From assembly GCF_024763615.1 (NCBI RefSeq), contig NC_077224.1:372001-436000 (forward strand): 64,000 nt of DNA, in the 5' to 3' direction. Source of the stretch: Phlebotomus papatasi (taxonomy: Eukaryota; Arthropoda; Insecta; Diptera; Psychodidae). Shown here one piece after another: positions 10,304 to 21,534 of this stretch. Under the pieces are notes generated by a model. That model was not told the DNA's origin, ran no database searches, and worked only from the letters and a program-made list of their open reading frames with translations. Every line of letters begins with the position of its first letter. Within the stretch, counting starts at the first letter, position 1. The position numbers were made by a program, and so were the translations under genes.

Positions 10304-13300
10304 GTAAGTTCAAAAAGAATCAAATAGAATAGAAGGTCAAAGAACTTGCCAAATTTGGCGCTCAAAGTGCACCCACCCATTTAGCCAATCACTAGCCTCC
10401 CTTATCTTTTGCGTGCTCAGCTGACGAATAATGTATTTTTAGCACGATAGCCAGAAAACACACAGAAAACAAGACCCATGGGAGAAAAACAAGAAATATT
10501 TTTAATAGCTCTTTCTGTGGGTTTTTTTTAAAATAATTTTCAATGTGTTTGTATTTTTGAATGTCATAGAAGCGTCTTGCATGATTTTCCTATCCGAAAG
10601 AACACAAAAACAAAAATAAAATAACAGTTTACATTGTTATCTTTAGTAGAGAGACTTATTGTGAGTCTTGTGAGTGATATAATACCCAAACTGAAATATT
10701 ATCTTATCTACAAAATCCATTGCATCAACTAAATTTAATCTTTTCTGCTTAAATTTTAAATGAATATAAAATTACCAAGGAGAGATAAATTTTATAATTA
10801 AGTTGATTGTAGGAGACACAGGGTATAATATTTAAATGTAGGGAAGACTGAAGTAGAATTAGACAGTAAAGGTCTTGACAGACCTGAGGATTAGCCGAGA
10901 CACGGCTTAGCGTAATTAGGGTAAGTGCCAAATTTCGGCATAGCTGCATATAAGCACCGAAGTCCAAAGTTTGAAATGCAATATTTTAAATTCGTATTGC
11001 TATTTTTTGTTACTTCCTTTTCGGGAAGGCTGTGTGGAACCTTGAAAACTAGTTTATCATCTTTGTTTTCTTTAAATCACTTCCTAAAATATTGAAAAAT
11101 TAAAGAAAATATAGATATTGATTTGGGCAGTATTCCGGCCACTTTGAGTGAAATACCGGCCACCTTGTTTGTGACGTCAATTTCAAAACGTCAAACGGAA
11201 CAAGTTTAATATTTAGTTTAATACGTTTATATGACCCACAAACCCTGAGATATCCCGTGTAATTTGTCCTGAAGACCTGAAGAGTAGCATCTCAAATTTA
11301 CGCGCAGATTCCCGTAGCAATTTGCCCTTCCTGAACTCTTCCAATGCCTTTCCCACATCATCTTTTTCATAGAAGCAATGTTTTTTTTTCTCTGGACATT
11401 GTAGAACTCAGAAATTGAAAAAAAAAAAACATAAAATGAATGAGAAATTTAGGAAAGCAAAAGATGTTGCCGGAGTATGCAACACTACCTCACCGGAAAA
11501 ACGCTCACAAAGTATATACTTTTTTTTACGCGAAATACAGGATCCAGCTGGGAAATTTTATACGAAATTTAAAGATTAATTCACTATTAACATAAACAGA
11601 AACAATCTTTAATGAAAACTAATCAATTTTCATGAAAAACACCGAAGGAAAACCTTCTGCACTTCACCACAAATCGCAAGACTGCTAGAAACACAATCGA
11701 TCTGTCACATTTCTTGTAAGACTCTTTCCACACTGAGTTTTTACAACGCAATTTAAGTTCAAATTATACCTAAAATTTAACGGTCTTTGTGTTAATACAT
11801 CCTAAAATGAATAAATATTTAAAAGCAAAATGAATTCATTGACTATTCGAAGATTACATACATAATTTTAATTAATTTATTTGCATGGACGAAATTACAC
11901 TCAAAGTGGCCGAAAATAGAAGCTGGCCGAAATTTGGTACACTTCCCCTATATTAGAAATATTGGTTAAAGTGCATTTCCGGCATTTCCATAATTTTCCA
12001 TTAAGTCGTCTCTTTGCTTAAATCTAGGTCATAAGGGTGTTAGAGTTTTTCGTAGAAAGAATATTGAGTTTGAGTGTTATTAACTACCTTCCTATCCACT
12101 AAATCCCTTTTAACCCTTCAAATGCCTTTTCTCTAATGAACGCAAATCTTTCCAATATTGAAAATTGGGCTTCATTAAATGGATTAGTATTGAATCCGAA
12201 AAAGTCCCAGGCTATTGTTATTTCTAAGAAAGCTCTCTCATTTAATTTTCAACCTTTATACCTACACGGTGAAATTATCCCTTTTGTTGATCAAGTCAAA
12301 AACCTTGGTATTATTTTCAACTCTACACTCTCATGGTCTGATCATGCCACATCTATTTGCCGTAAGGTCAACTATTCTCTTTACACTCTTAGACGCTTCC
12401 GGGACATTACGCCCTATGACACTCGCTTGATCCTCGCTCGAGCGCTTCTTCTTCCTTTTTTTATCTACGGGGCAGAGCTCTTTTTTGCAGCGGATAGTGA
12501 CACAATTCGCCGCTTGACAGTGTCCTTTAATGATTGTGTCAGGTATATATGCGGCTTAAGTCGCCGAGATCACATCACTCCTCACAGAAATGTGTTCATT
12601 GGTTGTGATCTGCCATCTCTTTTGAGAATGAGAGCTGTTTTATATCTCTTTCACCTGCTGATATTTGGATGTCCTAAGTACCTGTCGACTCTTTTGGTTA
12701 GGGGGGGTTCGGCCAGGGTTCGGAGTCTTATAGTGCCTAAAGTTAACAGTGATTGCCTTTATCGGACGATTTTTGTGAAAGGCATCACTATTTTTAATTC
12801 TCTTCCGTGTGGTAGTCGGAATTCCGCGGATGCTATCCGTGAATTCTTTCTGGCTGAACCTTAGAAGCTTCTATGCTTCTTATTTATCTACTCATTTTTT
12901 TTCCTTTTGTTTCTTTTTATTATTAAGATTCTTTTTTTTTCCTTTATTCTGAATTATATTTTGCATTACTTTCTATATGTTCTTTAATCACAATTGTAAG
13001 AGGGGTGACCCTATTTTTTGTGATTTAAATATATGCATTATTATTATTATTATTATTAAATGGTTATCAGTCTGATCTGACTCAGTTATGTTTTTTTCCC
13101 GGTCTTCTCTAATTAATACAATGTCACTGAAAGAAACAACAAACTGCATTTTGTATGGTAAGGGCTGAATCCTAATTACTGATGGTAAAACGATCTTCGA
13201 CTAAAGGTTTAACCAAGTTCCTCAAGATCTCTAAACCCTAAATGCAAGCAATCTTATTGGTTTTTTAGTAGGTAAGCTAATATGTAATTTTCCTTATCCA

Positions 13301-16300
13301 ATTCTAAGGCAAAATTTTCCAAAAAAAAAAATTGTCTGATAGAGAAGTTAAGGCCTTAGTTAAGTCTTTGACCTGAAACCGGTATAAAAGTAGAACACAT
13401 TAAACCAAGATTTACACAAATTAACGAAGAATAGCCTTATACGGCACCTATTCCAAATGGAAATTTTTCAGAAATCTAATTGGGAATACGGATTTTTTCC
13501 TCAATAAATACAATAGGAAAGATTAGAACTAATTAGTTAAATTGGAAGTTTCAAAATTCATCATTCTCTAAAACAAGGATAGAGAAGCTTGCAATTGAAG
13601 CTACAGATAGCTTTCCTGAACTTTCTTAAACGTATAAAAAGGTTTTATTTAAGAGATTCGACCAAGTAATATGGAAAATAAAAAATATATATGCATATAC
13701 GAGGTGTGTACAAGAAATAAGGCAAATTTTTGTTTTTCTCGAAAAATATTTATTTATTTATCAAACTTTGTTTTGTTCCATTCAAAGTAATCCTTCTCAG
13801 GTATAATGCACTTGTGCTTCAGCTTTTTCCAAATTATTCTTCAAAAAAGTTGTATATAGCAGTAAAATTTCCTATAAGAAAATGTTTATTATAAATTAAG
13901 TTTTGTGTTTCCAATCTTTGTTTATTTTTTATCAAATTTAATTTTTCTGCAGAATTTTCTTATTTGTTTTATATTTAATATTTCGTTTAATATTTCGAAA
14001 AAATTGATTTGTCCGGAGCTTGAATCGTCCGATGGTTCCCCTACTGCAAGAACTCTGTTATTAAATATTTAAATCGAACTGTGATTGTAGATTGGTGAAA
14101 GTTAAGCACAAACTTTACGGTTCGGCAAATTTTAACAAGATTTCATTATTTTGTTGCGAAATTTAATAAAAAAATAAATTGCTCAACAAAATATTTACAG
14201 TTTGGCTAAGAGTTTTTGGGTGTTGGACCTTGATTCTGTGCAATTTTTTCTGCTCATAAAATATTTAAAAAAACATTTTCTTTACAAAACAATAATAAGC
14301 AACTTATCTAAATTGACTTTATCGTCTTACTAGCCTTTTTGACGACATACACATCGATATTTGAAGATGCTTAAAAATAGATAGATTCAAAAATAGATGC
14401 TTTAACATCTGCAACTATTTACCGTGTTTTGAAAACCTTAACTTAGTCCTTTCAGCAATGACTTCTGAAGAGATAATATATAATATTTTGCCTTGAGATG
14501 GCTTATCAATGTTTTCAGATTAATTATTTCTATATTTTTTTTTTTATGAAGAAAACTGTTTTGACGGAAATATATTTACACTGCACTGAAATTGTTTCAT
14601 ATTGTCCAACAAGGTAAAAGAATTATTTCTTTCTAGAGAAAAATGAACAACTTAACGTATAATAAATTAATATCGTACTGTGATTTTTAATGAACTTAAG
14701 AGTCCAATAACCTCTTACGACAATTAACAACCTTGCGAGTTCTTCTCATAAAAAAAGGTCACTGCATTTTGTTCTATTTTATGTCTCATTTTCTATTCTA
14801 GTGATCACATGAATTGTGACCTTTGAAATAGAACTCTATTCTGTTTATTTTGTGCTGTTGGAAGCAATTAAAATCACTTGGCCAAAACAAAAGATCGTGC
14901 ATTTGTAAAAAAAAAAGAGGTGTAGCTTTTATAAGAATGCGTACGGGGAATTTCTTGATGATTATATTGCTATATAAAATAAGCAAATCGTTGAAACTCG
15001 AGAGGTGATAAAGAAAAAATAAACAGAATGGAGAAATCGTCATAATTTACAACGTACCTTCACGAGACAAATTACACAACTCATTATAGTGAAATTTCTC
15101 TATTAAAAAAAAATTCAGGAAATATAAATCATAACAGGGTTAAAATATTGATTCCTAAATCATAAGTCAAGTTTGTAGATAATCTGTAAATTTATAAACT
15201 TACCTCTCAATTCTGAAATAAGGAAAGCTTAACCCTGGTGTAAGGCATTAGCTATATTATAGCTTAACTTCTGCAATTTCCTATCAATCAAGATTTTCAG
15301 GAAAATTTTTACTTTTGAATTATTCAATGCATATTACGTAGGTATTAGATTCTAAAACACCAATAAAATTGCTCGTTATTTAGGATTATGAGACCTACTT
15401 GAACTGGACTAAACCTTCAGTCTGAATACCGTTTTTGGGTCCTTAAAAAAATTTAAATGTAGGATTGGATTCTGGGACAAATGATTCATACGAAATTAAA
15501 AAAAAAAAACATTGAAATTGATTCTTATTCAGGATTTCGAGACATTCGGAAAGTGGTCTAAGTCTTCAGTCTGACATCCGTGTTAGTCGCTACTTCTCCT
15601 GCAGGAGTATCATGCTACTAGAATATTGTCCTGTTCGAGAGTTTCTTTTAAATTGCTTGTAGCTAGGTTATTTTAGTTCCTTCTAGATTTGAAAAAATCT
15701 AACTGTAGTAAGAATCTTATTTCCTGAAAGATATGTTATTCTAGTTTGTATATTTTAATTCATAAGTGTGAAAAAACTAAGAGTATGAGTTTTAGAAGAA
15801 AAAAAGGAAGACCGTCTGTGGGCTGTTTTATCGGTTTAGGCGTAAAATTTTCAAAAATTACCTAACTTTTTATTTAATTGTTTTGGTTGTTCTGGTAAAA
15901 TATATTAGATGAGATCATATATTCTGTCAGTAGAAGAGGTAAAAAGTTTGGAGTGGTATATCTCAGCTCCTGATGAACATAATTGGATGAGTGAACTATT
16001 GTTGGAAAGCTTGGTTCATTAGCTTTCAGAATCTGGTATATGTAATTGGCTATGGGTAAATCATGGTCATCCAGAACCATATATGTCGAAGAAGACACTT
16101 TTTGCAGCGTCATTTTTGACCATCTACTGCTGGGACCAGGAGTGACCCACAATTCTCGCACTTGGACTGTTCGTTAGAGGAACTCAAAGGGTATAATTTG
16201 TAGAAGAAACTTTTTTTTTGGACATCTTACTTTTTTTTATTCATCGACTTTTGCAAGAATTTTAAAATGTTAAACGCAAGGAAAAAATTGCAGAAATCCT

Positions 16301-19300
16301 TCTATTCCATTTTCTGGACAAACTAATGAAGATATCGACTTGGAATGTTCTGAGTACCCCCCCATAAGTTGATCCAAGGAATCCAAATGTCACTTCAATT
16401 TCATCCCCACGTCTATCCTTCCCCTCCAGAAATCACTCCTTTAGGAATATCTCAAGAACCAGACCATCGATTCATTTCATTCTTGGAGTATGTTTTAGAG
16501 AGTATCCTAGCGGACATTTCATCCATACATCTCAAAGACGTCCGACCTCTTCTTCTTGCACTTGCTAATAATCTGGTTAGAAGAGCAGAATTTCTTCTGA
16601 TCAATTTTCTGACCAAAGAGACAAAGTTAGCGACTTTTATTGTTCTGAGTACCCCCCCATAAGTCAATCTAAGGAATCGAAACAACACATGCATTTGCCT
16701 CTCATCCCACTCCTTCTCCTCCAGAAACCACTCTTTTGGGAATATCTCAAGAAATAAACCATCGATCCTTTTCATATTTGGATATGTTTTTGACATGGCC
16801 AAGGCGGACATTTCGTCCTCAGACACCAATATCATCCAGAAATTTATTCTTGGAATTTCCAAGGCCAATTAATAGACTGCGTAAGGGAGTGTATTTTTAA
16901 CGGATTTAGACAGAATGTAGTTTATTTGATAGATCTTAAATTTTTTTACAAGCTTATTCAATTTTTACTTGGTTAAGTATTTCTTTTATGTTGAAATTCA
17001 CTGGTACAAAAGTTTAAACACTTATTTTCTAGATTCCAAAAAAAATTCCTGGATGATATTGGTGTCTGAGGACGAAATGTCCGCCTTGGCCATGTCAAAA
17101 ACATATCCAAATATGAAAAGGATCGATGGTTTATTTCTTGAGATATTCCCAAAAGAGTGGTTTCTGGAGGAGAAGGAGTGGGATGAGAGGCAAATGCATG
17201 TGTTGTTTCGATTCCTTAGATTGACTTATGGGGGGGTACTCAGAACAATAAAAGTCGCTAACTTTGTCTCTTTGGTCAGAAAATTGATCAGAAGAAATTC
17301 TGCTCTTCTAACCAGATTATTAGCAAGTGCAAGAAGAAGAGGTCGGACGTCTTTGAGATGTATGAATGAAATGTCCGCCAGGATACTCTCTAAAACATAT
17401 CCCAAAATGAAATGCATCGATGGTCTGGTTCTTGAGATATTCCTAAAGGAGTGATTTCTGGAGGGGAAGGATAGACGTGGGGATGAAATTGAAGTGACAT
17501 TTGGATTCCTTGGATCAACTTATGGGGGGGTACTCAGAACATTCCAAGTCGATATCTTCATTAGTTTGTCCAGAAAATGGGATAGAACGATTTCTGTAAT
17601 TTTTTCCTTGCGTTTAACATTTTAAAATTCTTGCAAAAGTCGATGAATAAAAAAAAGTAAGATGTCCAAAAAAAAAGTTTCTTCTACAAATTATACCCTT
17701 TGAGTTCCTCTAACGAACAGTCCAAGTGCGAGAATTGTGGGTCACTCCTGGTCCCAGCAGTAGATGGTCAAATATGACGCTGCAAAAAGTGTCTTCTTCG
17801 ACATAAATGGTTCTGGATGACCATGATTTACCCATAGCCAATTACATATACCAGATTCTGAAAGCTAATGAACCAAGCTTTCCAACAATAGTTCACTCAT
17901 TCAATTATGTTCATCAGGAGCTGAGATATACCACTCGAAACTTTTTACCTCTTCTACTGACAGAATATATGATCTCATCTAATATTATATTATAATTTTG
18001 CAATATATTAATCAAGACGAAGACTGTTTAGAATGAGTAAAATGGTCGATTTCTGCGAATTAAGTGAAATTGATAAAGAAGCAGACTTCAACAGTCGTGA
18101 TAAATTCCCTAACTCGTTCTTTAATGCCCCAGATCGTGAAATAAAACCAGAAGATGAGCAATTATTTTAAAGGACCTTCAAATTATACAAGGAGATAACG
18201 TTTTCGTAACTAGCCTGCGACCTATTACTTTAAAATCAGTCTCATTGAAACACCGAGCTTCATTAACGTTTAATATAATTATAAAAATTATAAACGTTTC
18301 TTATTATTATTTCTTAGATTAAATTATTATTTCTTAGATAATCATACAACATTCATCCATAAAAAAATGTTTAAAATTTATTTTACTATTTGTTCACTAT
18401 TTTTCAATAAAAATATTTCAGTCTTTTTATACCGATATGACCGCCTCCAGGCGGTCTTTACCTTTTTTTACCTGGCGCCCAAACGGAAGGAGATAATGAA
18501 GAATGGATGGTTTTTTTTTTTTGAGTTCAGTGGACCATTAATTACCCTAGACGAAATTATTTAACTACTTTTTTTGGGATATTAAAGAAAACACTGTTAG
18601 AGGGTTAAGGAGATCTAGGTCTAGTCATCTCACTCTTATAGGCCGTTTTCGAAAACATGTTTACAAAAAAAAAATTATTGTGCGCTTGTATGGGACAAAC
18701 CAACAATCCATTCTAAGAACTATAATATTTGGGAGAGTGACCTGCTTATGCATAGACTGGTGTGGGTTCTAGACCGTTTTAGGGTTGCCTCAGCAGAGCA
18801 TTTATTGCTATTAGGCGGGAAATTTGACTGCTACACGCTGGACATTATTTGAGAGAAATCTACTGAGCTTAGGGTGGAGTCTACACTTATGGATGTTATA
18901 CACTTATGGACAGCGTGCAAAAATCTTAAGTTCTTACGTAAAACAGATTTCAAAACGTTATAAAATTATTAGTTTATGATGTAATTAACAATTTTTTTGG
19001 TCTTTCGAAATCTGTTTAATGTAATAACTTAAGATTTTTGTGTTGTCCATAAGTGTGTACAACATCCATAAGTGTAGACTCCACCCTATACAAATTTTCT
19101 GGGTGCAGAAAGCCATTTTGTGCGGTTTCTTTCGGTCACGGAAATGTACAAAATCCCGGGATCCCGTGTAAAGAAGATCAGAGAAAGGCATGACGCATGA
19201 AGTATAGAAATTATGGAGGACGTCTAACGGGAGGGTTCTTCGAAAACACGTTAGTGATTATCTCAAACTGTGCAACTTTTTTGTGCCTAACTTCAGTCGA

Positions 19301-19848
19301 TTATTTCGTGAATTGGAAGACATAAACTTCTACTCTGTTTTTTTTGGCATTTTCTTATTTTATTACTAATATCATTTAAAGAAATTCGCGTAAGTACTTT
19401 GACTCAGTGTTTTTATTTATTTTTTGTCCATAGAGTCATGAGTTCAGCAAGGAGCCATCCCTGCAATGGGTGATGAATTCCGTCGAAGCTAATTTATCGG
19501 CTGTGGCTGGTGAACAGTATCACGGTCTCCGTTCGGCTCTCTGGTCCGCTGTGGACGACGAGATCAGCCTAATGGACTGTGATATCTACAGCTACAATCC
19601 CGATCTCAATTCTGACCCATATGGTGAACCTGGATGTCTCTGGTCCTTCAATTATTTCTTCTACAACAAGAAGCTCAAGCGCATTGTATTCTTCACGTGT
19701 CGCGCGATGAAGTAAGTTAACTTTTTTTTTGTTTGTTTGTTTGTTAGATAAATTGAGATTTTTATGTCTTTTTAGTCAATTTTGCGTGAGGGAGTCTGGT
19801 ACTTCAAGTGATTTTGCAATGGAGGATGGCGATGATGATTGCTACTAA
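9959..19848 (+). CDS. Maf1: MAF1, repressor of RNA polymerase III
   Basis: MAF1 is a conserved repressor that binds Pol III and blocks TFIIIB recruitment when nutrients are low, downstream of TOR. Three exons join cleanly: 9959-10303, 19434-19711 and 19776-19848 (345+278+73 = 696 nt, 231 residues plus TAA), close to known insect and human lengths. Donors are GTAAGT at both junctions; acceptors follow TCCATAG and TTTTTAG. Family motifs are visible: [13 protein letters not shown] at the N terminus, [10 protein letters not shown], then after the mobile linker the block ending [24 protein letters not shown] and an acidic C-terminal tail. Intron 1 is 9.1 kb and full of repeats, including a 2 kb palindrome. 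The gene is convergent with CYLD. Confidence 0.95.
10840..10918 (+). repeat. MITE family L left-end fragment
   Basis: AGGGAAGACTGAAGTAGAATTAG resembles the ends of the elements at 44531 and 58382 (GGGGAGACCGRGGCA...). Only one end is present, abutting the next MITE. Confidence 0.35.
10919..11948 (-). mobile_element. MITE family K, copy 1 (TA target, GGGTAAGTG ends)
   Basis: A 1030 bp element bounded by TA, with ends GGGTAAGTGCCAAATTTCGG and the complement of GGGGAAGTGTACCAAATTTC. The interior matches 47450-48833 in reverse orientation, apart from a 328 bp pogo-like insertion there. At 11850-11865 this copy shows the empty site of that insertion. No coding capacity. It shares termini with family B (46689, 50944), so the small B copies may be deletion relatives. 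Confidence 0.78.
12136..13060 (+). mobile_element. 5'-truncated non-LTR retrotransposon (LINE), RT C-terminal part
   Basis: A 242-codon frame (12136-12864) encodes the end of a LINE reverse transcriptase. It has the conserved W-x-x-x-N-x-L-x-LNPKKS segment of the palm near residues 11-23, then the thumb/C-terminal region with [15 protein letters not shown] and FIYGAELFF. It is followed by ~170 bp of 3' UTR and an ATT repeat (13030-13058). The frame is intact from its first ATG, but the catalytic FADD motif and endonuclease are missing, so the copy is truncated and dead. The tail and sequence suggest the I/Jockey-related groups; the exact clade is not determined. Confidence 0.85.
13699..13846 (-). 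pseudogene. mariner transposase 3' end with terminal repeat (remnant)
   Basis: On the plus strand this starts GAGGTGTGTACAAGAAATAAG, a mariner-like terminal repeat. The complement of 13757-13845 reads as the last ~28 residues of a mariner transposase (K-H-K-C-I-I-P, then DYFEWNK) followed by stops. The rest of the transposase is absent, so this is a terminal relic only. Confidence 0.65.
13847..15901. other. MAF1 intron 1, no recognisable feature
   Basis: AT-rich sequence with short runs of A or T. No supported gene, structured repeat or RNA gene is seen. The frames here have neither splice context nor protein-like composition. Confidence 0.45.
15902..17985. repeat. Large inverted repeat (two ~955 bp arms, 176 bp spacer)
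   Basis: The left arm 15902-16856 and right arm 17033-17985 are near-identical reverse complements, differing by scattered substitutions and a few one-base indels. The spacer is 16857-17032. Each arm also contains a diverged ~300 bp direct duplication marked by ATGTCCGCC... and TATGGGGGGGTACTCAG, so four related blocks exist in all. The same frames appear on both arms (16452-16868 minus; 16969-17454 plus; 15874-16161 minus; 17807-17995 plus), an automatic result of the symmetry and not proof of coding. It lies in MAF1 intron 1, so pre-mRNA would fold into a ~950 bp hairpin. It could be a foldback transposon or an hpRNA locus; no transposase was recognised. Confidence 0.9.
18310..18606 (+). 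repeat. Repeat family J, copy 1
   Basis: About 300 bp shared with 24050-24330 in direct orientation and partly with 51430-51567 in inverse. It contains a strong small hairpin at 18439-18456 (GACCGCC-TCCA-GGCGGTC) followed by a conserved block around CTGGCGCCCAAACGGA and ATGAAGAATGGATGG. No inverted termini were found, so its class is unknown. Confidence 0.6.
18632..18705 (+). repeat. MITE family H fragment
   Basis: TCATCTCACTCTTATA, then AAACATGTTTACAAA and TTATTGTGCGC match the right half of the hairpin MITEs at 45192 and 60382. Confidence 0.55.
18872..19086. mobile_element. Hairpin MITE (TA target, GGGTGGAGTC ends)
   Basis: 215 bp between TA dinucleotides. The two halves are long inverted repeats (GGGTGGAGTCTACACTTATG... 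against its complement at the right), with CTTAAGATTTTT-type words mirrored in the middle. It has no ORF. It sits 350 bp before MAF1 exon 2. Confidence 0.75.
19434..19711 (+). CDS. Maf1: MAF1 coding exon 2
   Basis: Begins in phase 0 after TCCATAG and ends in phase 2 at AA|GTAAGTT. It codes SHEFSKEP through the core of the MAF1 fold, including WSAVDDEI and FNYFFYNKK. Confidence 0.93.
19776..19848 (+). CDS. Maf1: MAF1 coding exon 3
   Basis: Joins AA|T (Asn) and codes QFCVRE, then the acidic tail MEDGDDDCY and TAA. The acidic C terminus is a family trait. Confidence 0.92.
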
Positions 19849-20571
19849 AAAGATCATAATTTCCAAGTTGTTCGAAAATCAGTTTATTTTCCCCGAAATT
19901 TTTTAACACTTAATAACAGAATTTCCTAATCATTCTTTGCTAGATCTTAAGTGATTTTTTTTGTCGTTCAATTATTTTTGAAACCTTCAGGCGTGACTTT
20001 ATTTTCTAAAGAAACAAAAAAAAATATATAAAATGCGAAAAGTGAATTTTTGTGAACAATATCAAATCTTTTTCCCTCCGGCTCATTTTGTGACGGAAAA
20101 GCGGGTGAGAGCCGCGATGTGAGAATTTCCGTCCCGAGATGTGCGCGATGCTGGCGTCAAATTAACTGCTGAAAAATTTGCTTAATACTTAGGGATGTGT
20201 TTTATGTTTAACATTAACTTTATAATGAAATAAGGAGAAGAGAAAGAAAGAAAAAACAAACAAAATATTAATATGTACAAAAATAAGAATTCAATCAGCA
20301 GTTTTTTTGAGCCCCTGTCTCTGTTAGGATACGATGGGATTTTTTTTGTGCCTGGAAAGGATTAAAGAAAGGTATACCTAAAATTTCTTCTTGTAGTCTT
20401 AACAGAGACAGTCTTTATGGTACACTCGAGTGAATGGGGCGAAATTAATTTGGGACAAAATATCAAATTGATAAGCACGTGAGAACCATCCAATCGACTG
20501 TACATTCGTCCTTCAGTTTTTTAGTCAAAAAGAATAATGATAAAAAAAAATAATAAGGAATACATAATAAA
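19849..20571 (+). other. MAF1 3' UTR with candidate poly(A) signal
   Basis: Non-coding sequence after the MAF1 stop. An AATAAA hexamer at 20566-20571 is the clearest polyadenylation signal before the convergent CYLD 3' end. Confidence 0.5.
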
Positions 20572-21340
20572 GGTAGAATAGAAGGTAGATGGTAGTGATA
20601 AAATGTTTGTCCCTTAAGAAAAAAAAAACAACTTTACTAATCACAAGACTGGAATACAGTTGAATTTTTTGAATTAATTAATTGATAAAATGAATTTTCT
20701 TCTCACCGAACACTTGAAATCCCACAATTGATTTTTTTTTGTTAAATAATAAGTTCTTTAAGTATAGCTTTATAGAATCAAATAACCAGTAAGGAATGTG
20801 AGTCTAGTTAGTAAAAAAAAAAATCCTCTTATATGCATTATTTTTTGTGCCCAAACTTCATAAAAGTACAATTTTTTCAATGAATTTTTCAAAGAAAAAA
20901 GAATCAGGCATCAATCTCAAAGAGAAAATTGTCGTGAAAATATAATTTGAGGCAATTTTTAGAGAAAGTTTTCTATCTATAAAGAAGAAGAAAAAAAACT
21001 CCATGAAAAAGGATGAATTAGTGATGATTTTTTGGGCAAAACAAACACCCAAAAAAAAAAGAAAACAAAAAAAAGCAAAATAGAAAAGGCAGTGAACTAT
21101 TTGGGAGGAATTTATTGATAAAAGTAGAATTAATACTTCAATTTTATTTTTTTCTTTACTTCTGATATTCTTCTTAAAATTCTTATATATATATGTATAA
21201 TAATTATAAGCTGATAACACAATCTTCTGAATAAAAATTTTGAAGGACTCCTCTATCTGACTTTAATAGGGCCAGGTAAAGGTGTACACAGAATAAAATT
21301 GCAAAGTTTTTTTTTAGAATTATTTTAAAGCGTGATATCC
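20572..21340. other. Convergent MAF1/CYLD intergenic and CYLD 3' UTR
   Basis: Very A/T-rich homopolymer-laden sequence. On the minus strand AATAAA hexamers (plus-strand TTTATT at 21111-21116 and 21142-21147) could end CYLD transcripts. The long low-complexity open frames here are not genes. Confidence 0.4.
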
Positions 21341-21534
21341 TTATCGATACATCATCACATCGGTGCTTTGATACATACACATATAGGCGTCGCACAGGAG
21401 ACGCTTTGCGTGATCAGGAAGCATTTTGTCATTGGAGGCTGCCTCATGGAGAGTCCGAGCACTGTCCTCCGACAGCCACTGCGGTAGATCGGACACAGAC
21501 ACCATCTCTGGGATGTTGTACCCATTCAGTTCAC
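21341..21534 (-). CDS. CYLD: CYLD exon 8 (C terminus)
   Basis: Acceptor after TTACAG; 64 residues including the split Gly960, ending RLLCDAYMCMYQS...R and TAA. This C-terminal signature is nearly invariant in CYLD. Confidence 0.93.

Noticed and set aside
16452..17454. 138- and 161-codon frames in the palindrome arms as a gene pair
   Set aside because: They are mirror images produced by the inverted repeat and repeat internally. No domain, start context or splice sites support coding.
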